Positions 1 to 5,892 of a stretch of DNA of 11,348 bases are shown in pieces. The DNA comes from an uncultured Mailhella sp. GTDB taxonomy: Bacteria; Desulfobacterota; Desulfovibrionia; Desulfovibrionales; Desulfovibrionaceae. A program made the translations under genes and the position numbers. The stretch's first letter is position 1. The number at the start of each line of letters is the position of its first letter. The DNA is taken from the NCBI GenBank assembly GCA_905192935.1, contig CAJJMX010000041.1:1-11348 (forward strand), read 5' to 3'. The notes under the pieces are model-generated. The model saw only the letters and a program-made list of their open reading frames with translations, made no database searches and was not told where the DNA came from.

Positions 1-50
1 GATGATAGACATATGTCCTCCGGAAGTCAGATTCGCAAATCGGGAAAAGC

Positions 51-90
51 TTGACGAATACTAGGCTATATCCTAGTGTGCCACTAGAGT
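51..90 (+). promoter_or_regulatory. Possible promoter/operator upstream of the orphan response regulator
   Basis: A TTGACG hexamer (51-56) could serve as a -35 element, but the hexamer 17 bp downstream (TAGTGT, 74-79) is a poor -10. Immediately after the TTGACG lies a perfect inverted repeat, ACTAGG (60-65) and CCTAGT (72-77), separated by CTATAT. ACTAG occurs a third time at 83-87. The symmetry placed between -35 and -10 is what an operator would look like, and the regulator at 209 could bind here itself, but that is inference. The rest of 1-208 shows no gene, only T-rich runs between about 135 and 170. Confidence 0.3.
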
Positions 91-208
91 TTTATGCAAC
101 TGTCCGCAGAAACGACACGCTGCATCTGATTCATGTTTTATTTTTTTTCGGAAGCCCTGTTTTTTTTCTCCTGTTTCTGTCAAATAAAAGCCTGTCAGAG
201 AGCTGCTT

Positions 209-919
209 ATGCTATACAGCCTGAAAAAACAGCTTTCCGTTCCTGATCTCCATTTGCTGGTTGCTACTTCCGATATGCTGGCAATGAAGAAGATTTTTGC
301 ATATCTGGAGCCCATGGGCTATCAGCTCGACAGCGCCGCAGACTGCGACGAGGTACGCAATTGCCTGAAGACGTCTGCCTATGACGCCCTTGTCATGGAC
401 GCTCTGTTTACGGATCAGAATGGAATTCCCCTCTATACGTGTCTCAGAATGGAGGGCCTGAACAGCCCTGTCATTCTGCTGGTTCCTGAAAACACTCTTG
501 AGCATCTGCCCCGCTATCTGAACAGCGGAGCCGATGACATCGTGACGAATCCTGTTCACATGCTCGAGCTCGAGGCCCGCATTCTTGCCTCCATACGTCT
601 TTCCAAGGCGCATCTGTCCTCCTCCCGTCTGAGCTGGGAGGGCATAGAGCTTGATTCCCAGACACATACCGTCATGTGCGACGGCATGCATATGCATCTG
701 CCGCCCATGGCGTTCACTCTCCTGGCTCGCCTGATGAAGGCTGCCCCCAATATCGTCAGTCGTCATGAACTGCAAAATGAGCTTTACGGTGATGCACCTC
801 CCAACAGCGATGCGCTTCGTACCTACATACACATTCTGCGGAGCCATCTTGAAAAACGGAACAAGCCCATTCTCAAGACGGTTCCCAGAGTGGGATTCCG
901 TTTAATACCTCTGTCGTAA
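209..919 (+). CDS. Orphan OmpR-family response regulator with degenerate receiver domain
   Basis: This 236-residue protein has the two-domain layout of OmpR/PhoB regulators. The receiver spans about residues 14-130 and the C-terminal winged helix about 140-235, where SDALRTYIHILRSHLE and TVPRVGFRL match the recognition helix and wing. The phosphate-accepting aspartate is present (D64 in LVMDALF). Other receiver hallmarks are altered: the acidic pair near the N-terminus is SD (S21, D22), the switch threonine position is V92 (LLVPEN in place of xLTAR), and the invariant lysine before the cis-proline is N114 (VTNPV in place of ITKPF). Loss of that lysine normally disables phosphorylation-driven switching, so the protein may work without phosphorylation or through another signal. 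No histidine kinase is adjacent. The start is preceded by AGAGAG (197-202), a weak ribosome site. Codon use looks less GC-biased than in the operon genes. The target is unknown; autoregulation is possible. Confidence 0.85.
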   Translation: MLYSLKKQLSVPDLHLLVATSDMLAMKKIFAYLEPMGYQLDSAADCDEVRNCLKTSAYDALVMDALFTDQNGIPLYTCLRMEGLNSPVILLVPENTLEHLPRYLNSGADDIVTNPVHMLELEARILASIRLSKAHLSSSRLSWEGIELDSQTHTVMCDGMHMHLPPMAFTLLARLMKAAPNIVSRHELQNELYGDAPPNSDALRTYIHILRSHLEKRNKPILKTVPRVGFRLIPLS

Positions 920-921
920 CT

Positions 922-949
922 GATCGGATATATGATCCAGATATTTTTT
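922..949 (+). terminator. Weak terminator-like hairpin after the response regulator
   Basis: A short hairpin, GGAT (926-929) with ATCC (935-938), is followed by a run of six T (944-949), three bases after the stop region of the upstream gene. The stem has only 4 bp and sits in AT-rich DNA, so this may be a weak terminator or coincidence. Confidence 0.25.
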
Positions 950-1190
950 CTGCTTTGATATTTCAGATTTTATATTATTTTTTGTTTTGAATGAGAAAAT
1001 TTGTGCATTAAAGATATCAAATCAAATATATGATGGATATATTCGCTGTATATGATGGCACATCCATATTTTTATCAAAGAGAGCTGTTTTTTTTCTATG
1101 TGAATATCAATTTTCTATCATAGCGCTTTAGGCTGTGATGTCAAAAATAATATTAAGTTACATTTTGAAAGATAGGTTTTCTTGAGTCCG
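950..1190. other. AT-rich intergenic region without a recognised gene
   Basis: This stretch is far richer in A and T than anything else in the window and changes sharply to GC-rich sequence near 1190. It contains an inverted pair, TTTGATAT (954-961) and ATATCAAA (1014-1021), and the TATATGATGG repeats listed separately. I see no reading frame with a ribosome site. Its composition would suit a binding region for a nucleoid protein or a regulator, or a remnant of foreign DNA. Neither can be decided from the sequence. Confidence 0.5.
1027..1058. repeat. Direct repeat TATATGATGG, two copies 22 bp apart
   Basis: TATATGATGG occurs at 1027-1036 and again at 1049-1058, a 22-bp step of about two helical turns. 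A partial copy, TATATGAT, lies at 929-936 just after the stop codon of the response regulator gene. OmpR-family regulators commonly bind direct repeats, so these may be sites for the neighbouring regulator. In such AT-rich sequence chance cannot be excluded. Confidence 0.4.
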
Positions 1191-1256
1191 CAGTAGCTTT
1201 CCGATTCGTTCCGGGCCTGGGGCCGCTCCCGGTGAAAGCGCATGCCGTCCGTACGG

Positions 1257-1278
1257 AAAAAAGACGACGAAGCGTCGT
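1257..1278 (-). terminator. Second minus-strand intrinsic terminator
   Basis: Read on the minus strand, ACGACG, loop CTT and CGTCGT form a 6-bp stem (1264-1269 with 1273-1278), followed by C and six T (complement of the A run 1257-1262). This is the classical form of a Rho-independent terminator. It lies about 190 bp beyond the main operon terminator, so it either backs that terminator up or ends a separate short transcript from 1279-1456. Confidence 0.55.
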
Positions 1279-1290
1279 GATGGCGGCCTT

Positions 1291-1383
1291 TCAGGAAGAG
1301 TCAAGCGGGTTGTCTGTCCTGTAGAAGAGAAACCCGGACAGATGGGGCTCGGCAGGTCGGATGTTCAGAAACTGCACGGCCAT
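1291..1383 (-). CDS. Possible 30-residue small protein (unrecognised)
   Basis: An ATG at 1383 opens a 30-codon frame on the minus strand, beginning MAVQFLNIRPAE and ending RTDNPLDSS. Its TGA at 1291-1293 lies 12 bp before an intrinsic terminator. Third codon positions are mostly G or C, as in the neighbouring genes. Against it: the ribosome site is poor (only CAGG upstream), the frame stays open upstream of the ATG, and I recognise no family. It may equally be untranslated RNA or read-through sequence between the two terminators. Confidence 0.2.
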   Translation of the reverse strand: MAVQFLNIRPAEPHLSGFLFYRTDNPLDSS

Positions 1384-1403
1384 GGTGGAAGAGCCTGCGG
1401 AGC

Positions 1404-1453
1404 GGGCACGTCCGGTGGCCGAAGATGCAGGGCACGTCCGGCCTGAAGATGCG
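1404..1453. repeat. Imperfect tandem repeat, two units of 26 and 24 bp
   Basis: Both units start with GGGCACGTCCGG (1404-1415 and 1430-1441) and end in GAAGATGC plus one base (1421-1429 and 1445-1453). The linker between the blocks differs, TGGCC in one and CCT in the other. The repeat lies directly downstream of the operon terminator. Its function is unknown; local duplication is the simplest explanation. Confidence 0.5.
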
Positions 1454-1456
1454 GGA

Positions 1457-1495
1457 ATAAAAAACGGGAGAGGATGAAGTGAACATCCTCTCCCG
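1457..1495 (-). terminator. Strong intrinsic terminator of the TRAP-flavoprotein-porin operon
   Basis: A perfect 12-bp stem, CGGGAGAGGATG (1465-1476) with CATCCTCTCCCG (1484-1495), has a 7-nt loop. On the minus strand it is followed by TTTTTTAT (complement of 1457-1464). It lies about 40 bp after the porin stop codon and closes the five-gene operon. Confidence 0.92.
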
Positions 1496-1535
1496 TATCA
1501 CCGGGGCTCAGGCTGCGGAATGGGCCCGTGGTGAA

Positions 1536-2894
1536 TTAGAACTTGTAAAGCAGCAGAAGCGAGGCGCTCCAGCCGTCCTTGTCCATTTCGTGCGAGGCGG
1601 CATAGGCGTGATGGTCGCTTTTGTCGAAGTCGTTGATGATGTAGGCAAGTTCGAGCACGGTCGACAGGTTCTTGTAGATCTTGTAGGTGGTTGCCAGGTC
1701 GAATTCCACAAGAGAGTCGCCGGTGGTCAGATAGTTTTCAGGCGTCATGGACGCAGCCTGTGCGTCGCTGTTGGTGCCCCTGATGTATGACACGGTGAAC
1801 TTGTGGGTCAGGTCGTCCAGGAAGGAGACTTCTTCTATGCCGGCCTGAACGCCGCAGGTGCCGCCGATGTTGTTGCGGCGGGAGTTGTACGGATAGTTGT
1901 TGCCGGCAAAGTAGCCGAAGGTGGGATGGAATCGGCCGACGTTGGTGGGAATCCATCCCTGGCGCGCATACTGGGCGTCGCTGTCGTCGCCGGAGCCGTA
2001 CCAGGCGCCAAGAACGGGAGTGCCGTAGGCCGTCTTGTAGGACGCCCTGGCCTGAACGTACCAGCCTTCGCGGTCGTTCATGTTGCCGCCTTTGAGCGTG
2101 TCTCCCTTGTAATTGATGGTGCCGTAGGCACCGGAGATCTTCAGCACGAAGGGATCGAAGTAGCTCAAGACGAAGTTGGAGCCCACCCAGAAGGCGTTTC
2201 CGGAAGCGCCGATCTTGGTCTTGTCATCGAAGTAGGTATTGGCGTCGCTGGAAGCGGAAACGGAAGCGCCCCGGTCGAGAGAGCCGTACATCACATAGGG
2301 CGTGAAGGCGATGCCGTCGAATTTGAAGGCGCTCATCAGAGCGAAGTAGTCGGACTTTTCGGACAGGGACGTGTCGTTGCCGCTGTCAGCGTCGTCGTAG
2401 GCTCCGCGCATCCAGAACGCCGTCAGATTGAGCCAGTCGGTCACGGGCGTGGTCATGGTGATGCCGTCACGTCCCGACCATCCCTGCATGATGGTGCTTT
2501 TGCCAAAGGCATCCATGGGAAGGGCGATAAGCTGGCGCCCCATGCGGACCCTGACGGAGGTGTGGGGAATCTTCCAGTCTATGTAGGCCTGACGCATGCC
2601 GATCCTGGCACTGTTGCCCGTGGTGTCGGCGCCCCAGTCGTAGGTGGCGGTGCTGTTGGCGGCGGTACCGACCTGAACCTGGAAGTAACCGTAGAGGTTG
2701 TCGTCGGCGGTGAAGGTCATGCCGAGACGAAGGCGCTGGCCGATCATGTCGAAGTTGTTGCCGCTGGAGAGCTTTTCACCCATATAGAGCTGGAATGCGT
2801 ATTCTCCGTCCATCTTCACGTCGACGGCGGAAGCGGGGGACGCTGCGGCAAGGAACATTCCGGCGGCCAGAATGACGGTGGTGATTTTCTTCAT
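1536..2894 (-). CDS. Outer-membrane homotrimeric porin (Desulfovibrio type)
   Basis: The 452-residue precursor starts with a typical signal peptide: MKK, a hydrophobic stretch, and ASPASA with cleavage expected after A23. The mature protein begins VDVKMDGEYAFQLY and is built of alternating polar and aromatic stretches typical of a beta-barrel. It ends LLLLYKF, with the C-terminal phenylalanine that outer-membrane barrel proteins use for assembly. Patterns such as VRMGRQLIALPMDAF and the overall length fit the porin family common in Desulfovibrio and Bilophila. It should form water-filled trimers for small solutes. It is the last gene of the operon, 21 bp after the ferredoxin stop, with AGGGAG ahead of the ATG and a strong terminator behind. 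Its position suggests co-expression to admit the operon's substrate, though such porins are not usually very selective. There is a single cysteine, in NIGGTCGVQ. Confidence 0.9.
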   Translation of the reverse strand: MKKITTVILAAGMFLAAASPASAVDVKMDGEYAFQLYMGEKLSSGNNFDMIGQRLRLGMTFTADDNLYGYFQVQVGTAANSTATYDWGADTTGNSARIGMRQAYIDWKIPHTSVRVRMGRQLIALPMDAFGKSTIMQGWSGRDGITMTTPVTDWLNLTAFWMRGAYDDADSGNDTSLSEKSDYFALMSAFKFDGIAFTPYVMYGSLDRGASVSASSDANTYFDDKTKIGASGNAFWVGSNFVLSYFDPFVLKISGAYGTINYKGDTLKGGNMNDREGWYVQARASYKTAYGTPVLGAWYGSGDDSDAQYARQGWIPTNVGRFHPTFGYFAGNNYPYNSRRNNIGGTCGVQAGIEEVSFLDDLTHKFTVSYIRGTNSDAQAASMTPENYLTTGDSLVEFDLATTYKIYKNLSTVLELAYIINDFDKSDHHAYAASHEMDKDGWSASLLLLYKF

Positions 2895-2915
2895 GACAGT
2901 ACTCCCTGGTGACGG

Positions 2916-3152
2916 CTAGGCTTCTTCATGATGCGGAAGTTTGCGGAACGGGACCATGATGGACAGCGGAATGCGGAAATCAATGGCGTCCATGGGGCAC
3001 TGAAGAGCGCACGCCTCCGCATGCCAGCATTCGTCGGGATACCGGACTATGGGAAATTCTCCCTTCTTCGAGCCGTAGAAAACATCCATGGGGCAGACTT
3101 CAACGCACTGTCCGCACCGGATACACTTGTCTTTGTTGATTACGGGAGGCAT
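2916..3152 (-). CDS. Small ferredoxin, electron-transfer partner of the flavoprotein
   Basis: This 78-residue cytoplasmic ferredoxin resembles the iron-sulfur core of the APS reductase beta subunit but is much shorter than that protein. The first motif, CIRCGQCVEVCP (C10, C13, C16, C20), is a complete [4Fe-4S] set. The second, CWHAEACALQCP, has C42, C48 and C52, but alanine (A45, codon GCG at 3018-3020) where the family normally has the second cysteine. The second site could therefore hold a [3Fe-4S] cluster, or a [4Fe-4S] cluster with another ligand such as H44 or E46. The C-terminal segment (FRIPLSIMVPF) follows the cluster domain and could dock onto the flavoprotein. The ATG lies 3 nt after the flavoprotein stop, and its GGAG site is inside the last codons of that gene, so the two are probably translationally coupled. 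It likely passes electrons to or from the FAD; the donor is not encoded here. Confidence 0.9.
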   Translation of the reverse strand: MPPVINKDKCIRCGQCVEVCPMDVFYGSKKGEFPIVRYPDECWHAEACALQCPMDAIDFRIPLSIMVPFRKLPHHEEA

Positions 3153-3155
3153 ATC

Positions 3156-4817
3156 TTATCTCCAGGACATGACGGCTTCATCGCCGTTTTTACGAATGAA
3201 GTGACGCTTTCCGTCCAGCATGAGGTTCTGCAGCGGATAGTCGACGCGGCGATGCTGACCGCGGCTTTCCTTGCGTTCATCCGCCATGAGGAACATGACT
3301 TCGGCAAGCTCGAAGAGATTGAGCATTCCGAGGCAGTACGTGAGCTCGTGCGGATTTTCCGCGCGCAGCGTATCTCTGGCACGGGCATGCACGCGGCGCA
3401 GATGAGCAAGACCGGCTTCCATCATGGGATGGGAACGCAGTTCGCCGCAGTAGTCCCAGGCAATGTTTTCCATGGCCATCTTGGCTTCCAGCCAGTGTGC
3501 GCCGTTTTCACGGTGGCACAGCTCTTCCACGAGCTTCAGACATTCATCCACCTTGGACTGAAGCTGTGAGGCGTCGGCGAACTTCTTGTCCTCCACGTAT
3601 TCTCTGGCGGAATCGGCGGCCCACCAGCCGGTCACGGCTGCACCGGAAATGCCGCCGTATCCTTCATCGCCGGCGGCGTACAGGCCGGGTACGCATGTTT
3701 CCGATCTGCCGTTGAAGGCGATGCCGCTCGATATGGGAAGTTTCAGCACGTAGGTGGAGAACTCCACGGCGGTGTCGATCATGTCGATGCCTTCCTGCTT
3801 GAAGTGGCGCAGCAGAGTGGAGTTGCCTTCCTGACGCAGCCAGTGCTCCATGAGATTCAGCTGATCCCGGGTAAGACCGGTCATGTCCATGTACACGGGA
3901 GAACGGGCGGTTCTGGTATAGCTTTCAATGTGACGCTTGTTGACCTCCATGGTGATGTCGCCGTAGAGGGGGTTGGGCTTGGTGAGGAAGGGCCCTATGG
4001 GGTCGCCGTGACAGTCGCGAAGCACGCCTTCCCAGGTGGCCTGACCGTTGCGGCAGAAGTATTTCACGCCGGCATGCAGGCCGGGCATTTCCATGTTGCA
4101 CAGCTCGGCTCCGGCCCGGTAGGCCATGGCCCTGCCGTCGCCGGTCAGATTGAGAGGATTGGTGCGCATGGCCCAGGCGCCCCGGTTGGCGTTGGGAAAA
4201 ACGCCGTTGGGTGCTCCGGTGCCGAGACATATGGCCTTGGCCCGGTAGACATAGGCCTTGTATTCACGGGTATCTATGGCGAACACGCCGGCGGCGCGTC
4301 CCTGATCGTCAAGCAGGATCTCGTAGCCCATGGCGCGATTATGGATCTTGACGCCGTTTTTCTTTGCCTGCTTCGTGAGTATGACTTTCTGATCGATGCC
4401 GTTGTACTTCAGAAAGGCGCGGGTACGACCGGGCACGGCATGTCCGGCGAAGTAGTATTCGCCGTTGTGCTTCATAGAAATGCCCCATTCATCCCACATG
4501 CGGACGATGTCGCCGGTCTTCATGAAGAAGGCTTTGGCCCATTCCGGCCCCATCTGGCGAAGTCTGTCGCCGTTCTGAAGCTTCAGGATGTCGCTGATGA
4601 AGGTGGCGTAGTCCCCGTGAATTTCCGGGATGTAGCAGATGAAGTGGTCGTTGCCCAGGCCGCCGCTGCCGCTGCGGCGCGTATCGGCCTTGTCCAGCAC
4701 GACGCAGTCCATGCCATGGGAGCCTGCGTTGATGGCGGCCATGAGTCCGGCGATGCCTCCGCCCACGCAGAGAAAGTCGGTGTCATGCCATTCAACGGTG
4801 AATTTTTTTTCTTCCAT
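3156..4817 (-). CDS. AprA/FrdA-like FAD-dependent oxidoreductase, substrate unknown
   Basis: The 553-residue protein belongs to the fumarate reductase/succinate dehydrogenase/APS reductase flavoprotein superfamily. The FAD dinucleotide motif is VGGGIAG (18-24), followed by LDKAD (41-45) and a glycine- and serine-rich loop (49-56). Further FAD contacts are GTGAP (199-203), NLTGDGRAMAYRAGAEL (223-239) and GLYAAGDEGYGGISGAA (378-394). A helical C-terminal domain carries ESRGQHRRVDYP (517-528), a hallmark of the superfamily. Where fumarate reductases have HxTMGG this protein reads PISSGIAFNG (361-370), without the histidine; APS reductase also departs from that motif there. It has no signal peptide, so it acts in the cytoplasm, unlike flavocytochrome fumarate reductases. 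It is shorter than true AprA (over 600 residues) and pairs with a very small ferredoxin, so it is not ordinary APS reductase. The ATG follows an AGGAG that overlaps the stop of the TAXI gene 6 nt upstream. A C=C reductase or dehydrogenase for an imported organic acid is the likeliest role. Confidence 0.88.
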   Translation of the reverse strand: MEEKKFTVEWHDTDFLCVGGGIAGLMAAINAGSHGMDCVVLDKADTRRSGSGGLGNDHFICYIPEIHGDYATFISDILKLQNGDRLRQMGPEWAKAFFMKTGDIVRMWDEWGISMKHNGEYYFAGHAVPGRTRAFLKYNGIDQKVILTKQAKKNGVKIHNRAMGYEILLDDQGRAAGVFAIDTREYKAYVYRAKAICLGTGAPNGVFPNANRGAWAMRTNPLNLTGDGRAMAYRAGAELCNMEMPGLHAGVKYFCRNGQATWEGVLRDCHGDPIGPFLTKPNPLYGDITMEVNKRHIESYTRTARSPVYMDMTGLTRDQLNLMEHWLRQEGNSTLLRHFKQEGIDMIDTAVEFSTYVLKLPISSGIAFNGRSETCVPGLYAAGDEGYGGISGAAVTGWWAADSAREYVEDKKFADASQLQSKVDECLKLVEELCHRENGAHWLEAKMAMENIAWDYCGELRSHPMMEAGLAHLRRVHARARDTLRAENPHELTYCLGMLNLFELAEVMFLMADERKESRGQHRRVDYPLQNLMLDGKRHFIRKNGDEAVMSWR

Positions 4818-4823
4818 GATGCC

Positions 4824-5858
4824 TTACTCCTGGGCGGAAAGCATGGACAAGAACTTGTCCTGTTCCGCCTTTTGCTCGTCAGTGATGAGACCCTTGCTTT
4901 CAAAGTATTCTCTGGCGCCTTCATGCATGGGGGGCAGACCGAGGGACATGACGCCCCAGTCGACGGCCTGGCCGTGCACGTTGACCCATTCGTCGCGGTG
5001 TTCCATGATGACCTTGACCAGTTCCCCGGCCATCTGCTTGGGCATCTTCTTGTTCACCAGAATAACGGAGCGATAGATGGGGGCGTTCTTGACCTCAGTG
5101 GTGTTTCCGTAGTTGCGGGAACCCGCGGGCAGCGTGTCGAAGTAGTATCCCGGAGGCATGGCGGACTTCACGGCGGGCAGCTGCTCGTCGGTGGGGGTGA
5201 TGAACAGACATTCGTCCTTGGCCTGACGAAGTTCCATGACGACGTTGGTCATGGCAGGCATGATGAGAGCGTCCGCACGGTCTTCCACCACGTCGGCCAC
5301 GGCCACGGTATTGTTGGCCTTGGTCAGATTGGCCTTGAGGTCGGATTCCTTGAGGCCTGCTCCGGCGAGCAGGGCGCGCACGACAGGATCGAACATGGTG
5401 TTGCCGGGATTGCGGGAGTACACCACCTTTCCCTTGAGATCGGCCAGATTTTTGATGTCCTTGTCGGGCGTGGTCAGACATACGAAGGCCTGCGTGCTGG
5501 CGGGAAGCAGGGTGCGCATGAATTCCATGCGTCCTTCCTCCAGCCCCGCCATGTGGCTCATGACATCGGCGCCGCTGTGAATGGCCATGTCCACTTCGCC
5601 CTTCTCCATCATGGGAGCGAAGTTGTTGATGCCGCCTATGGGCTGAACGATGACCCTCTGGATGGGAGTATTCTTTTCGATGACGCGGGCGATGGCCGCC
5701 ATGGTCATGTTGGCGGGACCGCCGGAGGTGGCCATGGACACGATGAGCTTTCTCGGCCATGCGATTTCCTGATCGGCGGCATACGCAAAGCTGCCGGTCA
5801 CGCAGACGGTCAGTACGGCCGCGACAAGACTTTTTCCTGAGAACTTCGACAACAGCAT
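4824..5858 (-). CDS. TAXI-family TRAP transporter solute-binding protein
   Basis: The 344-residue precursor has a signal peptide (hydrophobic core LVAAVLTVCVTG, cleavage after AYA at residue 27) and no lipobox, so it is a soluble periplasmic protein. The mature part follows the TAXI pattern: an early LIVSMATSGGPANMTMAAIA segment that binds ligand, GGINNFAPMMEKGEVDMAIH, and the LADLKGKVVYSRNPGNTMFD domain entry (about 135-155). TAXI proteins deliver carboxylates and related solutes to fused TRAP permeases; the ligand cannot be inferred. GGAGGA lies 4 nt before the ATG. The gene is 34 bp behind the permease and 6 bp ahead of the flavoprotein. This placement suggests that the substrate captured here is what the flavoprotein acts on. 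Confidence 0.93.
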   Translation of the reverse strand: MLLSKFSGKSLVAAVLTVCVTGSFAYAADQEIAWPRKLIVSMATSGGPANMTMAAIARVIEKNTPIQRVIVQPIGGINNFAPMMEKGEVDMAIHSGADVMSHMAGLEEGRMEFMRTLLPASTQAFVCLTTPDKDIKNLADLKGKVVYSRNPGNTMFDPVVRALLAGAGLKESDLKANLTKANNTVAVADVVEDRADALIMPAMTNVVMELRQAKDECLFITPTDEQLPAVKSAMPPGYYFDTLPAGSRNYGNTTEVKNAPIYRSVILVNKKMPKQMAGELVKVIMEHRDEWVNVHGQAVDWGVMSLGLPPMHEGAREYFESKGLITDEQKAEQDKFLSMLSAQE

Positions 5859-5892
5859 AGACTCCTCCTTTTTTCAGCCTGAGCAGGGATTA

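Noticed and set aside
1030..1131. 33-codon frame in the AT-rich island starting MMDIFAVYDG
   Set aside because: There is no ribosome site, its start overlaps the TATATGATGG repeat, and its composition follows the local AT bias.
1803..2912. Long open frame on the + strand opposite the porin gene
   Set aside because: Its product is a Gly/Val/Ala/His-rich sequence with no domain. It is the antisense shadow of a gene that has a signal peptide and barrel features.
3156..4817. Genuine dissimilatory APS reductase alpha subunit (aprA)
   Set aside because: The protein is shorter than AprA, its partner is a 78-residue ferredoxin rather than an AprB of about 150 residues, and it is linked to a TRAP transporter rather than to sat or qmo genes.
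3804..5840. 678-codon open frame on the + strand opposite the flavoprotein and TAXI genes
   Set aside because: It spans two well-supported minus-strand genes and is His/Gly-rich without motifs. GC-rich third positions produce such antisense frames.
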